In this document: one piece after another, positions 23,301 through 38,300 of the stretch
Layout of the letters: each line of letters starts with the position of its first letter
How positions within the stretch are numbered: position 1 is the first letter of the stretch
Assembly: GCA_026874595.1 (NCBI GenBank)
Contig: CM049316.1
Location: 35,781,339 to 35,845,338, forward strand
Source of the DNA: Sipunculus nudus
Taxonomy: Eukaryota > Annelida > Sipuncula > Golfingiida > Sipunculidae
DNA length: 64,000 nucleotides
Direction of reading: 5' to 3'
Notes under the pieces: generated by a model
What the model was told of the DNA's origin: nothing
What the model saw: the letters and a program-made list of their open reading frames with translations, nothing else
Databases searched by the model: none
Program-made: the position numbers and the translations under genes

Positions 23301-26300
23301 TAGAAAAATTTGCCTTTCCGTTAAAGATACATCCTACTTTCATCTCAAAGTTTAGTCACACTTTGCTCAGTGTAAATTTAACCTGATTCTGCCATCCACA
23401 CTTGCGTGCAAAAAGTAACAATAGTATTATTGGTATATCTGAAACATGATTGTCCAGTGGAAAAAAAAAAACAGGAAAAAATATAAAAGATGAGGGCCTA
23501 AATACCATAACATATAAGAAATTATACACCATTTTTATCTGAAAATATATGAAACATAGGGAGTCAGTAGAAATACATGTGTTTAAAATATTTCGTTTTT
23601 TTGGTATGTCATGAATGTTACTACTTATCAGCTACCGATGTGTTCACCTTTCCAATGGATTGGTACTTAATGATACACGACTTTCTGTGCACATGTGTGC
23701 CTGACAACCCCTGCTGACCAATGTAAATCATCATAAAATCATCTCGCTAACACAACCACCTGAAGGACCAGCAAAATTGGTTGTGTTAGCTAGATTTCAC
23801 TGAACCTCAGTGGCAAAACAGTGGGATTTTGATAGCACCTCAAAGATTCACTCTAATGTCTTAATGACCCCTTATGACTTCTGGATTGTTCTTAGAACTG
23901 TGAATATAAAATCCAAAATCAGGAGGCCTCAATAATAACATATCATTAATTTTTAATGCATGATCAACTTCATCTTTATTTTATACACAGTGCCACCAGG
24001 CTATGGTATATCCTCAAGAAAATTCACTGAAACAATTAAGAAATTTGCTCCATTCCATAGTGTCCCGATGATGATATAAGTTATTTGGGACAGTAATATT
24101 TAGTTCTGGGGATAATAACCTGAGAGGGCAAAACTTCAGGCAAAATTTAACCACAATACGATTCCTGCATAAGAATTTTGATGAACTGTATGATCAAATG
24201 AAAGATGTTTCTGTAATTTTGTAATCATTAAATTATCTGTATTATCCCAATGCAGATTATATCAAAATGAACATCAATTCCATCTGTAGTTATCTATTCC
24301 AGGTTTTACACCAACATACACACCTGTTCCTCTGGTCCATTAGTTTGGCTTCAGCATCTTTCAGTAGGAGCCTCCTTTTATCCTCAGCATCCAGCAGTAA
24401 TTTCTGCTGTCTGTACCATGCTTCTTCCTCCGTGTATCTCTTCTGTCTTTCCTGCTGCATCTCATGTGATAACTGCCTGTAAACAAAATTAAGCAATCAG
24501 AAGTTTAAACAATTAGGTGCATTTTCATTTTGTAATTAAATTTACAATCTTTTACCACTTAATAAGAAGGATTTCAAAAGGTAAGACCATGTATGTACAA
24601 GATCAATGGCAAAGGTGACAAAATTATGCAGGATTTGTAAATTAATATTATGCGAGTGTGGTCTCTTGACAGGCTTAAATAATACAGAAATTTATGAATA
24701 GGGCACAACCGCTAATATGAGCATGATAAAAGGCATCCCTAAGAAATTTTAGCCCAAGGATGAATTTTCAATCCAACAGCAGTGTTAGATGAGATTGTGC
24801 TTGCAAAGTCGGACAAATTTATGGAGTAATCCAAACGGCCAACACTTAAATCAACTGATAACAAAGGTCTCAACATAAGAGCATACAACATCTTCCTACG
24901 AGCATGTTTCTAGCCTTATTATGATGAGATCTTGCTCCAAAAGGCCACATGACCTTGTGATCGTGAATATTCAACAAGCCTAAAGGGGAAGTGGCAGCCT
25001 GCCACCTCAGCATCAAATTTTACTTAACTGAAGCAGCTGGGGTGGCAGTACAAGCTATTGGGTTTGCATCAATTCTAGTACATGCAGATGTGCACACCAT
25101 TTTTAACAGTACTTTTTCATAATATTCATCTGCTTGTCAAACTCTCATTTTTCTGAAGTAAGACATAAAGTGACCTTTTTCTGTTGGGAAAAATAATAAT
25201 ATTACAATACTGTTGACTTGTAAACGCATATTCAAGCAGCAGTTAATAATAACAAGACTGGTTTTATTTGGAAAGTTTGTCTCTGTGTCCGTCATGATGT
25301 CTTGACAGCTTTTGTGCAAATCGGTGCCATAGAGAAGAAAGGAAGTAACTAATGTAATTAATTTTGTGTAACAACATTTTTTCTTCATTATTTAGCAAAT
25401 ATAAAATGACCATAGTAATGGGGCTGAAATCAAAATGCCCAATTGAATCCATTGCCATAAAAGTAAACAGTACACAGTAGTCAAAACTGCTCACATTCTG
25501 TATCAACAAGAACATATACATAAATTGGAAATTGTTAAGTTTCTATCATTTAGATTCTCAATAACATTTTGTATAGCAAGAACATCAATATAATAATAGC
25601 AACAGCTTTGTTTTGCAGGGTGCGTACAGGAAGCATGCAAAAGTCTTCTGTTTGGTTCATTTTCCTTGTTAAGAATTGAAAAAAAATAGCAGGCAGAGCT
25701 ACTTGCTGGAGCAAGGTCTCATAACAACAGAGTGAGAGACCTATTTATAGGAAATTATTTTGGGAAAATCTGCTGTTGAAATATTATTAATAGGAGCATG
25801 TAGATGATTCAGGAAGTCAGGTGACTGTACGTACCTCTGTCTGAGATAATCCTGCTCCTCTTTTCGTATGCGATTTCTCTCCTGGACCTACAAGATCAGA
25901 TAATATGAACCAAAATGACAGGCGCCTAAAATGATACCCATATATAAATGTACCACAGCATACACTTAATTGTAATCAAATGTGTTTTAATTACCAATTT
26001 TTCAAAGATAAAGACCAGGAAAAATAAGAGAATCACAGAATGCATCTGATCCAAGTGACACTACAGACACAAACAAAGTGTCAGCCTGTGAGATACCAGA
26101 ATTTTGCACTGACTTCTGATATTCCTGACAAATTTTACAGGCTTTCTTTAAGATTTAAATTATATTTTCCCAGAACCATTCTATTGCACATATTTGTTTT
26201 AAACAAACAAGAGCACCACATACATGCATAATACGCCAATCTTATCTCTTTTGAGTTCTGAACTCATTAAGTGTGCATGAATTTGACTGAGAATTAAATT

Positions 26301-29300
26301 CAAGTGAGAAACTGTATTGGTTAATATTTAATATGAATTTCATGAATATCCTTCAGATTTTTGCTAAGTCAGAACAGCGACACCACACAGTGAAGCCTCT
26401 TGACCTCTGATCTCATTGAATATGCGTGGATTTTGCCAATAATTTGACTCAGGTGAGATAATCTATTGGTAGGTAGTTATGGTGAGTTTCATGAAAATCC
26501 ATCAAAGCCCTGGTAAATTATCATGGCATGTGCACGGATGGACAGACTGTTGGACTGATGGACTGTGGGTGTAGCATAACACATCCCGTCTATTAAAAAA
26601 GTTCAATATATATTATAATCAATGGTGGTGCCCCTCAACCAATGTCATGCAACTCCTCCATTGCCATGACACAGAAATGTTTGGTTCTGTTACTGAAATG
26701 TCAGGAAACCTGCAAAGTGTGCCCTAAGGGGGACCACCTGGGAAGAAAATTACTGTAGCATTATTTTTCCAACATACTATCACAGTGCCACCTATCAAAA
26801 CCCACAGGAACTAAGCAAAAAATAGATAACATGACAGCAAAAAACAATTATCACTATTTAATTCAACATTATCAAATACTTAATGTTACTCTTAATGAAA
26901 ATGCTATTACCTACCTGGTAATCTACAATGAATTTGGGATACTTGTTAAACACAGGGTACTGGCCCTTTTGAAGAGGTACGGCGTCCTGTAGTATGTTCT
27001 GTGGGTGAATATCCTCAGGTGTGGCCTCCATTAGATGATAAGCCTCCTTCAGTAACTGGCTGATGTCTAAGGCATTCGTGTGATGGAAGAAGAACTGCAA
27101 GATGTTACAACATCAGTCAGTGCATGCATTATTCTTCATTTTTGGGGTGGAGGTAACAGCCTCATTTTTTAATGCTATCCAGTGGTGTAGTGAGGTCCAT
27201 ATCATCTGAGGCAGAGTGCAAGTCTGAGGCCAGGCCACTCAAGTCCAAGTCCAGGAGGTTTGATTCCAAGTCCACCTACTTTGAGTCATTTGGAACTTGA
27301 GTCCAAGTCTGAGTTAAACACAAAGTTTCTTAATGAAGGAATTTTAAAAGGATATTTAAGATAATCATGCATATTTTATGTTAGTTTACAAGTGCCCTTT
27401 ACTGAATGTTTTATTCCATTTACACCCTGATGCTGTACTAAAAACTGGTATACAGATTTTTTTGTTATATTCTGTTGCACATTATAAATGTTATACTCCT
27501 CTATAAATGTTTTATTTTTTCTTACGTGCATATCTATTGGTAGTTTCCCCATGTGCACATAATTTGTAACAGGGGTTTCTTTTCTTTTGGACTTGAGATG
27601 GACTTGGCCAGATTTCTGGAGCACCACCTCCGAGTCCAAGTACAAGTCCAAGGCTAGAACCCTCGAGTCCAAGTCCCAGCCCTCAAAAAAGTGAACTGGA
27701 GTCCAGACTCGAGTCTAAGTCCAGACTCAAGTCCTAAATCACTGATGTTATCTTAAAGGGGCTCAATACCCTATATGACCTTTATAAACTAAAAGTAATC
27801 CCTTGGAGCTTTTATAAAAATTGGCCAGAAAACATGGATATCACCACACACAGGCTGCTTGTTATGTTTATATCAATGTGTTTATAATATGTGGGGGCCC
27901 GTCAAAATATAACAAATTCACCAAGGGCATCTGGCAGCAAGTCAGATAAGCCTGAGCTTTGCAAATGCGTTTTGCAACAAGTGACCTTTCTACTTCTGAA
28001 TATATGCAACCTACCACCTTAGGTTACATGTTTTTCCTGTTTGTCAACATTGCTGTGTTTACAAACATGTTGTATATAAAAAGAACCTCTTTCACAGAGG
28101 TGTTATTAGAACTGTTTATAACCAGAATTACCCTTAGGTAATTAATATATGCACAGAGAAAGCCAGAAATCACATAAACCCTTTATCAAAAGGTAGGTGA
28201 ACGGGCACCTTTAAACTAAACTATGTACATCTACAGGATTCCATTTCAGTTTAGGACTAGGTGGCAAGGGAGTAGTCTACACTTACTCTCATTTATACAC
28301 TGATGTTAACCAGGCTTGGTGACTACCACACCTGTGGTCCTGGGTGTGTAATAAATCCCTATGCAAGGGATCACCAACAAGTAACTACCCCTAAGGATCC
28401 TTTAGAGATCAGAAAAGCTAGATATACAACAATATAAACTCATTAAGTCAAATGTGGTACTTACTACAAAATCATCCACTTCTGTGCACTTTTTTAGCGG
28501 TCCTCTAAAACAGATGCAGTAAGCTGCAACGACCATCAGTAGGAATGATGGGTGGTTACTGAGCACGTTATCCATCAGTTTCAACCACTCGTCCTTCGTC
28601 AACACCTCAGACATCAGTGTCTGCAGCATCGGCCAGGCGTATACCTGCAGAATATAAAACAAAATTCAACATTAAAACCTATAGCAGCAAACAAGTGTAT
28701 GTTACATATACTTGAATTTGTAGCTTCTTTTTTAATTTTTAGCTTTTATTCTATAGCTATATAGCAATTCCATACCTCTCAAAAATGGCAAGTTATGATA
28801 TAAATAATTGCACTGTCTTGAAATATGGTATTCTCTCTATAATTATTAAAATTCGAACTTCTCAATGAAATAACATTTTAATGGATGGATCAAGAAGCAA
28901 AAAGTACCAGAAAAATTATCCTAAAGCTGAAGATGCTTGAAATGATCCATTTAACATACATTTACAGCAATGCAAACATTATTTAATTTTACTTTCAACA
29001 TTCAAACATGATTTTAAATTAAGCATTAAAATACTGCAACAGGCTGCTCAGCATGGTGGCCATACTGATCATTGTCTCTTAAATTGTAATAATTATACAT
29101 TACAGTATTGGAATTTACTTAAGTTATATGTACCGAAAGGTGGACACATCTAACATATTCAGGTACTAAATTGAGGGTAATTAACTCTGCAAAACTTTTG
29201 ATGACGACATGGAAAAAGGTTGATTAAAAGTGTCTTCGGCCATATTGTCTCCTTCTGTCAACATGGGTCTGGTCATCTTTTGATTTTAAATCCGCTTCCA

Positions 29301-32300
29301 TCCTGGGAAAGAAAATAATTCTGATCTATTTACCTGCGTTGTAACTCCGTACTTGACAAAATGGTGGAGCAGTTCCTTGTCGTGGAAAGCCAGGATGTTC
29401 TCCACCATGCCCAGGATGTTGACCGGTGGGTTCGGGAAGTACTCAAACCAGTGCTGACACCAGTTAACTAGAACAGAAAACGCAGAAAATGTTCAAAAAT
29501 TTAATCATCATCATCATCACACTAAAGACATCACATATGACATTTTGCACACTGTGGATAAGTATCGCAATGATGTGATTAACATACTGCCAACTGGTGA
29601 ACATTTGGAGAACAAATCTGCTAAAATTAAACTGGTTGTGCTGGGGTTATTAATATAACATTAAACAATATTGCTGAAATAAAACTGGTTTGAGCTAAGG
29701 AGATTAATATAACACATACCCTTAAAATGAACCAATCTAGATATTAATAATTTATACTCCTGTTTCAAGTTTAATTAAAATATTAATGAAATAGTTCTTC
29801 GAAACAACTCTTCATTAACACTTCAATCACCTAAGCTATTTAAACCACATCCGCTGTAATTACCTGTTATTTTTTTGGCACTCACCCAATATACTGGCGA
29901 CTATTTCAAAGCAGATGAGCTGGTTATTCTGAAAGACTTTGACAAAAGGGAATGCCAGCATGGCCAGGTATTCTGTTTCCCCAAACAGTGGTGACCAGTG
30001 AGCCAAAGCTGACAAAGTCCTGTGTCAACAAAAAGAAAAGTGTGCTACTACTGTGCGCATTGAGGTGTACCAAAGTACTAACATGGATGTGTACGTAAAG
30101 CATAAACAATGAGGTCACATGTAATTTATTTGTTTTAACCAACTGATACACAAGAAGGTAGAACAGCTTTTGTGAAACAACAATTCAGGATTCCCAGCAT
30201 TTTCCCTGATGATTTTCCCCCTAAAGAAGAAACTAATTTTCAGGGGTATTCCCTCTTTTCCAGGGTGGCTGGAAATCATACAATTGGTACAAATGTGAAA
30301 GTGTATTGTTTATAAATGTGAAAGTGTATTATTTATAAATGTGAAAGTTTAAAAATGATGGTTTGAACATAATACCAGTCACCGAAAAATAAACCAATCT
30401 CATAAACAAAAACTATACCAAAACAACTCTCTGAACGTTCACATTGGACCTGCTTCAGAAAAAAGGTCAAATGGCTGATCCACTGTTCTTGACCTTTGAC
30501 CTACCTCTGTAGTACTCTCAATAATTTTCTGCTCTTGATGGGGAACTGTTCATGGAGATTCTCATAGGCTGGATGAGTCCCTTTGTCCACCAGAGATGCG
30601 TAAGCTGTGTGATTCTCAGGTAGTTGTAGAATAGATCGCCAGATGAACATCCTGTAATAGATTAATTTCTTGCATAGGAACCTACAATATTACTGTGCAC
30701 ATGGACAAAGGAATTTGAAAATTATTAGCATGCTGTATTCATTTGCATATTATAATTAAACCAGAGATAATGAAAATACGAAAAAAGGTTTTAAACAACA
30801 TTATGCACAGTTGGGGTGGAATGAACACATGAATGTTCAGGAAAATACAACTTGGGCAGTAAATTCAATTATATAACCTAATCACAAAAATTTATGTTAA
30901 TGTCAACTAACCCACTGGGTCATGAGGCTCAGCTGAACTAAGACACAAATGATATATGGCTTAATGGGGCAGGTACATCAATTTTCATGTTTTAAATATG
31001 AAGCAACTGATTCCTTAGATGTAATTATGCCATGACCACTATTTGTCTCTTAAAATCCCAGAAAACTTGAATATAAATAAGTAAAATGACAGGCTGTGCC
31101 ATCAGTCTTGTGAAATTGTTGATGCAATCCAAGATCAGAAGACCCATATAATATCAACACAATCTGTTAAGCTTTACTGTAATATCTCATCTTTTGTAGA
31201 CACAAGGCAAAAGCTGGTAATATCTTTTGAAGACATACTTGGCCACGTGTCATTTTCAAAGTTGGTATGCGGAAGGTAAAGTATGCTGGAAATGGGCACA
31301 TTATTCAAATTTTACAATCCAGTGCACAATATTTATTGCTGACAAAAGCATGACTTTCAATACATTCCTTTTGACGTATACGTACACCACAGAGGTTCTT
31401 TATCTTTTATGCTTAAACTACCTGTTTTAGCAGGGTTTGCCAGGATTAACCAATAAGCATTGGCACAGGGCCAAGAATTGTAATCAAACCAATGAAATTG
31501 AGGTATTGCAGATCTGTTTGGTTCTATTACTATTACTGGCCCTGTGCTAATGTAATGTGGTGAAACATGGCAAACCCTGCTAAAACAAGCAGTGGCTAAC
31601 GTTAAAGAGACCTAGAACCACTGTGGTGTAGAACCACAGCAAAGGAGTACAGAATTTCAAGAACTCATATTTTCCACCTGTAACCTGCAAATAGGTCACC
31701 TTGACAAAATTGTCATCTAGACAAAATTGGAGTTTTCCTGAGAAAATTTTACCAGTAACAGTCTGGCTGGCAATTCACAACTGTCTTAAGCTGTTGTTTA
31801 CAAAATATGATATGCAAACCAATGGAAGGAAAACCAAATAGCCAAGCACATTGCAATAGCTCCAGCATAATTGTACGTCAGCTGGGATTATATACCATGT
31901 GTGTAGTACCTGTATTTTACTGGGTACTCTCCATAACCTCGTAGAATTGTTCTCATCTTATCCATGTTCAACCCATATGGTGGCTCCATCTACAAGAAGA
32001 AAAACAAAAACATCACTTCGCTCATGATTATAGACTGCTCAATGTATGATTCTTCTGGCTGGTTCTATTCAAATAATAATAATAGAAAGTTATGAGTACT
32101 TAGTACATTTACTGCATTTCTGGAAATTAACCTCATACAAATAAAGAAAAACCATTTTACATACAAGTAAACAGGTACCAAAAATGCTTGTAAGTTTAAT
32201 CCTGTCATTTGAGTTAGTTTGGTAGCTTTTACATTTTCTTATTTATATCACAGAGCTGTGGCTCATATAACCATAAAACTATATACAGTGGAATCTATCT

Positions 32301-35300
32301 ACATGACCACCTTACCCCACTTTTCCCACATTATTCTGTGAATTGTTTTTAAATGACTAAAGGGACTTTTCCTTCAGAAATATGTGACTTTTTACTGGGA
32401 CTTTTCCTTACAAAATCCTATGACTTCTTGCTGTGTAAATTATTTGTGACTCTTTCTGTGCCTTTATTCTTACAAAATCCTGTGTCTTTTTTCTTTCTTG
32501 TGACTCTCCCTTTACTGTGACATTTTTTTAGAGGGCCAGCTAATAGAGTCAGGACTGATGTGATTACCTGTGACTCTGCTGATAGAGTCAGGACTGGTAA
32601 GATTACCTGTGACTCTGCTGATAGAGTCAAGACTGGTGTGATTACCTGTGACTCTGCTGATAAGAGTCAGGACTGGTGTGATTACCTGTGACTCTGCTGA
32701 TAAGAGTCAGGACTGGTGTGATTACCTGTGACTCTGCTGATAAGAGTCAGGACTGGTGTGATTACCTGTGACTCTGATAATAGAGTCAGGACTGGTAAGA
32801 TTACCTGTGACTCTGCTGATAGAGTCAAGACTGGTGTGATTACCTGTGACTCTGCTGATAAGAGTCAGGACTGGTGTGATTACCTGTGACTCTGCTGATA
32901 AGAGTCAGGACTGGTGTGATTACCTGTGACTCTGCTGATAAGAGTCAGGACTGGTGTGATTACCTGTGACTCTGCTGATAAGAGTCAGGACTGTTATGAT
33001 TACCTGTGACTCTGCTGATAAGAGTCAGGACTGGTGTGATTACCTGTGACTCTGCTGATAAGAGTCAGGACTGGTGTGATTACCTGTGACTCTGCTGATA
33101 AGAGTCAGGACTGGTGTGATTACCTGTGACTCTGCTGATAAGAGTCAGGACTGGTGTGATTACCTGTGACTCTGCTGATAAGAGTCAGGACTGGTGTGAT
33201 TACCTGTGACTCTGATAATAGAGTCAAGACTGGTGTGATTACCTGTGACTCTGCTGATAGAGTCAGGACTGGTGTGATTACCTGTGACTCTGCTGATAGA
33301 GTCAGGACTGGTGTGATTACCTGTGACTCTGCTGATAGAGTCAGGACTGGTGTGATTACCTGTGACTCTGCTGATAGAGTCAGGACTGGTGTGATTACCT
33401 GTGACTCTGCTGATAGAGTCAGGACTGGTGTGATTACCTGTGACTCTGCTGATAGAGTCAGGACTGGTGTGATTACCTGTGACTCTGCTGATAAAGTCAG
33501 GACTGGTGTGATTACCTGTGACTCAGCTGATAAGAGTCAGGACTGGTGTGATTACCTGTGACTCTGCTGATAAGAGTCAGGACTGGTAAGATTACATGTG
33601 ACTCTGCTGATAAGAGTCAGGACTGGTGTGATTACCTGTGACTCTGCTGATAAGAGTCAGGACTGGTAAGATTACCTGTGACTCTGCTGATAGAGTCAGG
33701 ACTGGTGTGATTACCTGTGACTCTGCTGATAGAGTCAAGACTGGTGTGATTACCTGTGACTCTGCTGATAAGAGTCAGGACTGGTGTGATTACCTGTGAC
33801 TCTGCTGATAGAGTCAGGACTGGTGTGATTACCTGTGACTCTGCTGATAGAGTCAGGACTGGTGTGATTACCTGTGACTCTGCTGATAGAGTCAGGACTG
33901 GTGTGATTACCTGTGACTCTGCGGATAGAGTCAGGACTGGTGTGATTACCTGTGACTCTGCTGATAGAGTCAGGACTGTTATGATTACTTGTGACTCTGC
34001 TGATAGAGTCAGGACTGTTATGATTACCTGTGACTCTGCTGATAAGAGTCAGGACTGGTGTGATTACCTGTGACTCTGCTGATAAGAGTCAGGACTGGTG
34101 TGATTACCTGTGACTCTGCTGATAGAGTCAGGACTGGTGTGATTACCTGTGACTCTGCTGATAGAGTCAGGACTGGTGTGATTACCTGTGACTCTGCTGA
34201 TAGAGTCAGGACTAGTGTGATTACCTGTGACTCTGCTGATAGAGTCAGGACTGGTAAGATTACCTGTGACTCTGCTGACGCTGTGCTTCTGTTAGCTTTC
34301 CTCCCTGTTTGTTTGGGCTGTGCTTTTTTCTTTGGTTTGTCTGAGTCTACTGTTGAGTCTGCCATCTTGTTACTTTTCAGTACTTTAACTAATGGGGGTG
34401 GAGGCTGAAATACAACACATTAAATATAAAGATAAACAGAAAATTCCGGAATTTTAATTTTATTAAAATGGAAAATAAATATTTATAAAACGGAAAAACG
34501 GGGCTCTATACCTTGTTAAAAATTAGGTTCTTTAATCCTCTGCTCTACACTACAATTGTTTCCCTTAAAATGTAACTAATAAAAATTTTCATAGCAAAAA
34601 CAGATGGACATGAAGGGATGGAACAAACAATAGTACCTGCTGCTGTTACAGCACTCTTTAATCATCACATTTGACTGATGGACTGGCAGTATGCAGATGT
34701 TTTGTCCTGATGATAATAACCATTCCACATTTGGACAGACCTTTTGGCCATTAGGTGATATAACACTTAAATTTCTGTGTGGTTTTATATTAACTGTGGT
34801 AAAACTCCTACATGCACACTAATTTAAAGTGACAAATATCATCAGAAGTAAATCAATCCAAATATGTGTATATAATTAAAACATCACAGATTTTTTTACA
34901 CCAATAAACTCTATTACAAACATGTAAAACTAAGAATGTGCATACATTTAATTTTAGAAAAATTGCATGGATAAGATGCTGAAGTCTTGTTTTATCCCTC
35001 AATAAACCAAAACTGTATAGTCAGTTACATTACCCCTGTCCACTTGCTATTTCGTGATTATTTTTTGGCAAGTCAAAGAATGCTAAATGTTTTGGTACAA
35101 AAAGACAGATTTGCATAATTAACTATTTTGGAAATAATAACCAACCTCATATCATTTTCCTGTTAACAATTTAAAACCATTTTATGACAAACCTGTCTAT
35201 TTTATAGGAACATGTTACCACCAACTTCATGAAATTGACATGGCAGAGACAATGATGCCTGAAAAGAATTTATGTACAAAAGAGGCACACATATCTACAG

Positions 35301-38300
35301 GGACATTGATCAAGAGCTGACAACCCTGTTTACAGCAAGGTTTGTATTCTCCTTATGCACAGGCAGCACAATTACATCACACATTATGTCATAACTATTT
35401 AGCTGAAGGACAAATGATGGTAAATTGTAAGGGGTAATGAGTCAACCCGCCTGTAAAGTGAATAATATTTATATCTGAAACAGGTGTGATAAAAAAAACA
35501 AGCATTTTCCTCTTTCTGTCATGGATACAAGTTTGGTTATACAAGTTTGTTATCAAGTTTGTTATTAAGATTGTTTAGAAAAGTTTGTTATCAAGATTGT
35601 TATTAAGTTGGTCAGACAAGTTTGTGTTACCTAAAAATATAACTGAGAAAAAACAGGAAGACAGGGGTAATGGAACAGACTATAATGCTAAAAATCTGGT
35701 AAGAAAATCACATCGTAAGGGAGTGTATATGAGGTCTATATTAAATCATTTTTCCTGTTTGAAGCAGTTTATCATAACAGTGAGCCTGAGTTTATGATAT
35801 GACACTAAAAACACCCTTACCTGGTTGAGCTCTTGGTACAGCGCTTCGACACTATACAGGTTCATATCTCCATTGTCCAGGACGGCTACGATGTGCTTCC
35901 CGTTTGGACTGACACACACATTGCTTATCTTGTTGTCCTCGCCTCCGACATCAAATAACTGCTTGCTCGATTGGATGTTGATGAAGCGCATGACACCATC
36001 TTGGCAGAGCACACCAAGCACCTGAAAATAAAAGAAGTAACAATATTCCTTTTGTAAACAAGAGCACTGCAAACGGTGACCTCATTAAATATGAGTTTTA
36101 CTGGGAATGTAATTCTGGTGAGAAACTTTATTGGCAAAAATGTATGATGAGATTCATCAAAATCCATCAGGTTTTTGGTAAGTCACCATGGTGCCACCTA
36201 AGTCTGGTGACCTCTGACCTCATTAAATATGCGTGGATTTTGCTGGAAATCAACCAAATGTGAGATATTATATTGATTAATATTTCTTTTGAGTTTGATC
36301 AAAATCCATCATATTCCTCTCAAGTTATCACGGCCACTGTTCAAAGTAGCCTAGTGACCTCTGACCTTATTAAATAACCATGGAACTAGGGCAATCTATT
36401 GGTAAATAGTTATACTGAGTTTCATGTAAATCCATCAAAGCCCCGGTAAGTTATTGCAGCGACACTGAAAAATAACTGAGGGACAGACCTTGGGTATACC
36501 ATAATACGTCCCACCATAGACAGGTGTATAATAATCATTATATAACAATATATGTGTTATTAAAAATTCAGTTTAAGCCTCCTGAAAAAACTGCAACAAA
36601 TGACCATATTTTTAGGTAATTCCTTTCAATTTTTTAATAAATTTAATCTATACATACATTTGCATGATATGAAAATATAAAAATTAAAGCAACAGTACCT
36701 GTGCTGACAGGAAAGAAATGTGCCATTTGCATTTGAATGCACAGCTGAAAAATTTTATTTTTTTCAAATGCAAATGCAGTTTTATGTTTCAGATTAAGAA
36801 ATTATTATCACAAAAAGCTCTTAATTAAAAAAACACATGTTTATTTTTCAATAAAAATTTCCTAAAATGATTGGGTTCAGCAGCTCCATAGACAGAGTTA
36901 TTCATTACTGTGTCAGGGCTCCACATAAACTTTTAAAAGTACTTGCCCAGTCAGGCAAAAAATATCCAACCTTTACTTGCTCTACATAATATTTAAGTTG
37001 CACTACAAAAATTACTGTCTGCAGCCATGAACACAATGTGTTTCACATGAGGTTTATTGCATGTTACACAAAAATAAGCTCCAGGGCACAAAGTTTCACA
37101 TGTGACTAATTCTTACATATAATTTGGAGCTGCTAGCTCCGATGGTTTCTGACTTGCAGCCATGGACGGCGGAAAGCCAGCCCTGGACGGCGGACGGCCT
37201 ACCACGGACGGACGACGCGGCGCCATCGCATAAGCTCACAGGTTCGCTAACTAGACGAAATGTTTGTTTGGTAATTATATTTCTCTTAAGTATGTGTACA
37301 GACAGATGTACAGATAATTTAAGGAAAAGAAGTATTATCAATATTCATGACTTCATTTCTCCAAAAAGAAAATGGTCCACTAAAGATTAGTTAAGATTCA
37401 GGTATTTGGTTAAAGGTTTATGTAGGACCCCTTAATACTGGGCAAGTAGGATCAATCTTTAGGTTGCCCTACCAACATTTTAAGGAAATTTTACTTGTAC
37501 TGGGCAAGCAGTTAACCGAATATTATCTTACTGTTCCACAATATTTAACAAATCTTTTCAATAGTTTTTGCATAACACTGCTTAAAGGCAAACAAATCAA
37601 CTAATCGAGAAGAAAACATAACACCTTTGTGGCAGAGATATAATAATTGACCTTTAAAATCCCTGGGAGAATACAGGTTTTATCTCAATTGATCAATGCA
37701 CACCAACTTGAAGCTCAGGAATCCCTCCCTGGAGTGCCATCTGTCTGCAGAAGCACTAACTTATCAAAGTGAAGTGAACAACAGCTCTGCACTGTAGTGT
37801 ATATACGCCCTATTACAACCTGGTTTAAAAAAAAATGCACACCTATTGTATAGTTACTGCACTGGTCGATACAAACCTGATTAGCTCCACCATCAAAGCT
37901 GTCTGGCAGGAATTCAAGCTGTCTGACTGCCTTTATGCTGTCTGGGAGCTGTAAAATTCGCAGCAATCGTCTGGTATCAAGAGCATACACATGGAGAAAA
38001 TTAGATTTGCCTCCAGCCACCAGCAGACGTCCATCCCTAGAACAATAATAAATTAGTATACCTTTTTTTCTACAGTTAAATGCATTATTTCCTTATCCTT
38101 ATTCTAAACAAATTTCATATTTTAAAAAAGTTTAATATTTTGAGCATGCCATATTTAAACAGGCTAAAATTAAACCATGTGACTATATTCTTAGTTTTTT
38201 TTTAAATCTCTCTTTCATGTCTACCTCCAAACTTCCATAGAACTGAAATCTAAAATTTTGTTTTCAACAAAATATTTGCTCTACTTACACAGTGGTTATA

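Noticed and set aside
32533-34279. CRISPR-like array
   Set aside because: Units are contiguous with no unique spacers, and the locus is inside an animal intron.
33166-34408. Plus-strand frames of 105-131 codons (TGVITCDSADRVR repeats)
   Set aside because: They are antisense readings of the TBC1D31 donor minisatellite; 39-bp units stay open on both strands by arithmetic.
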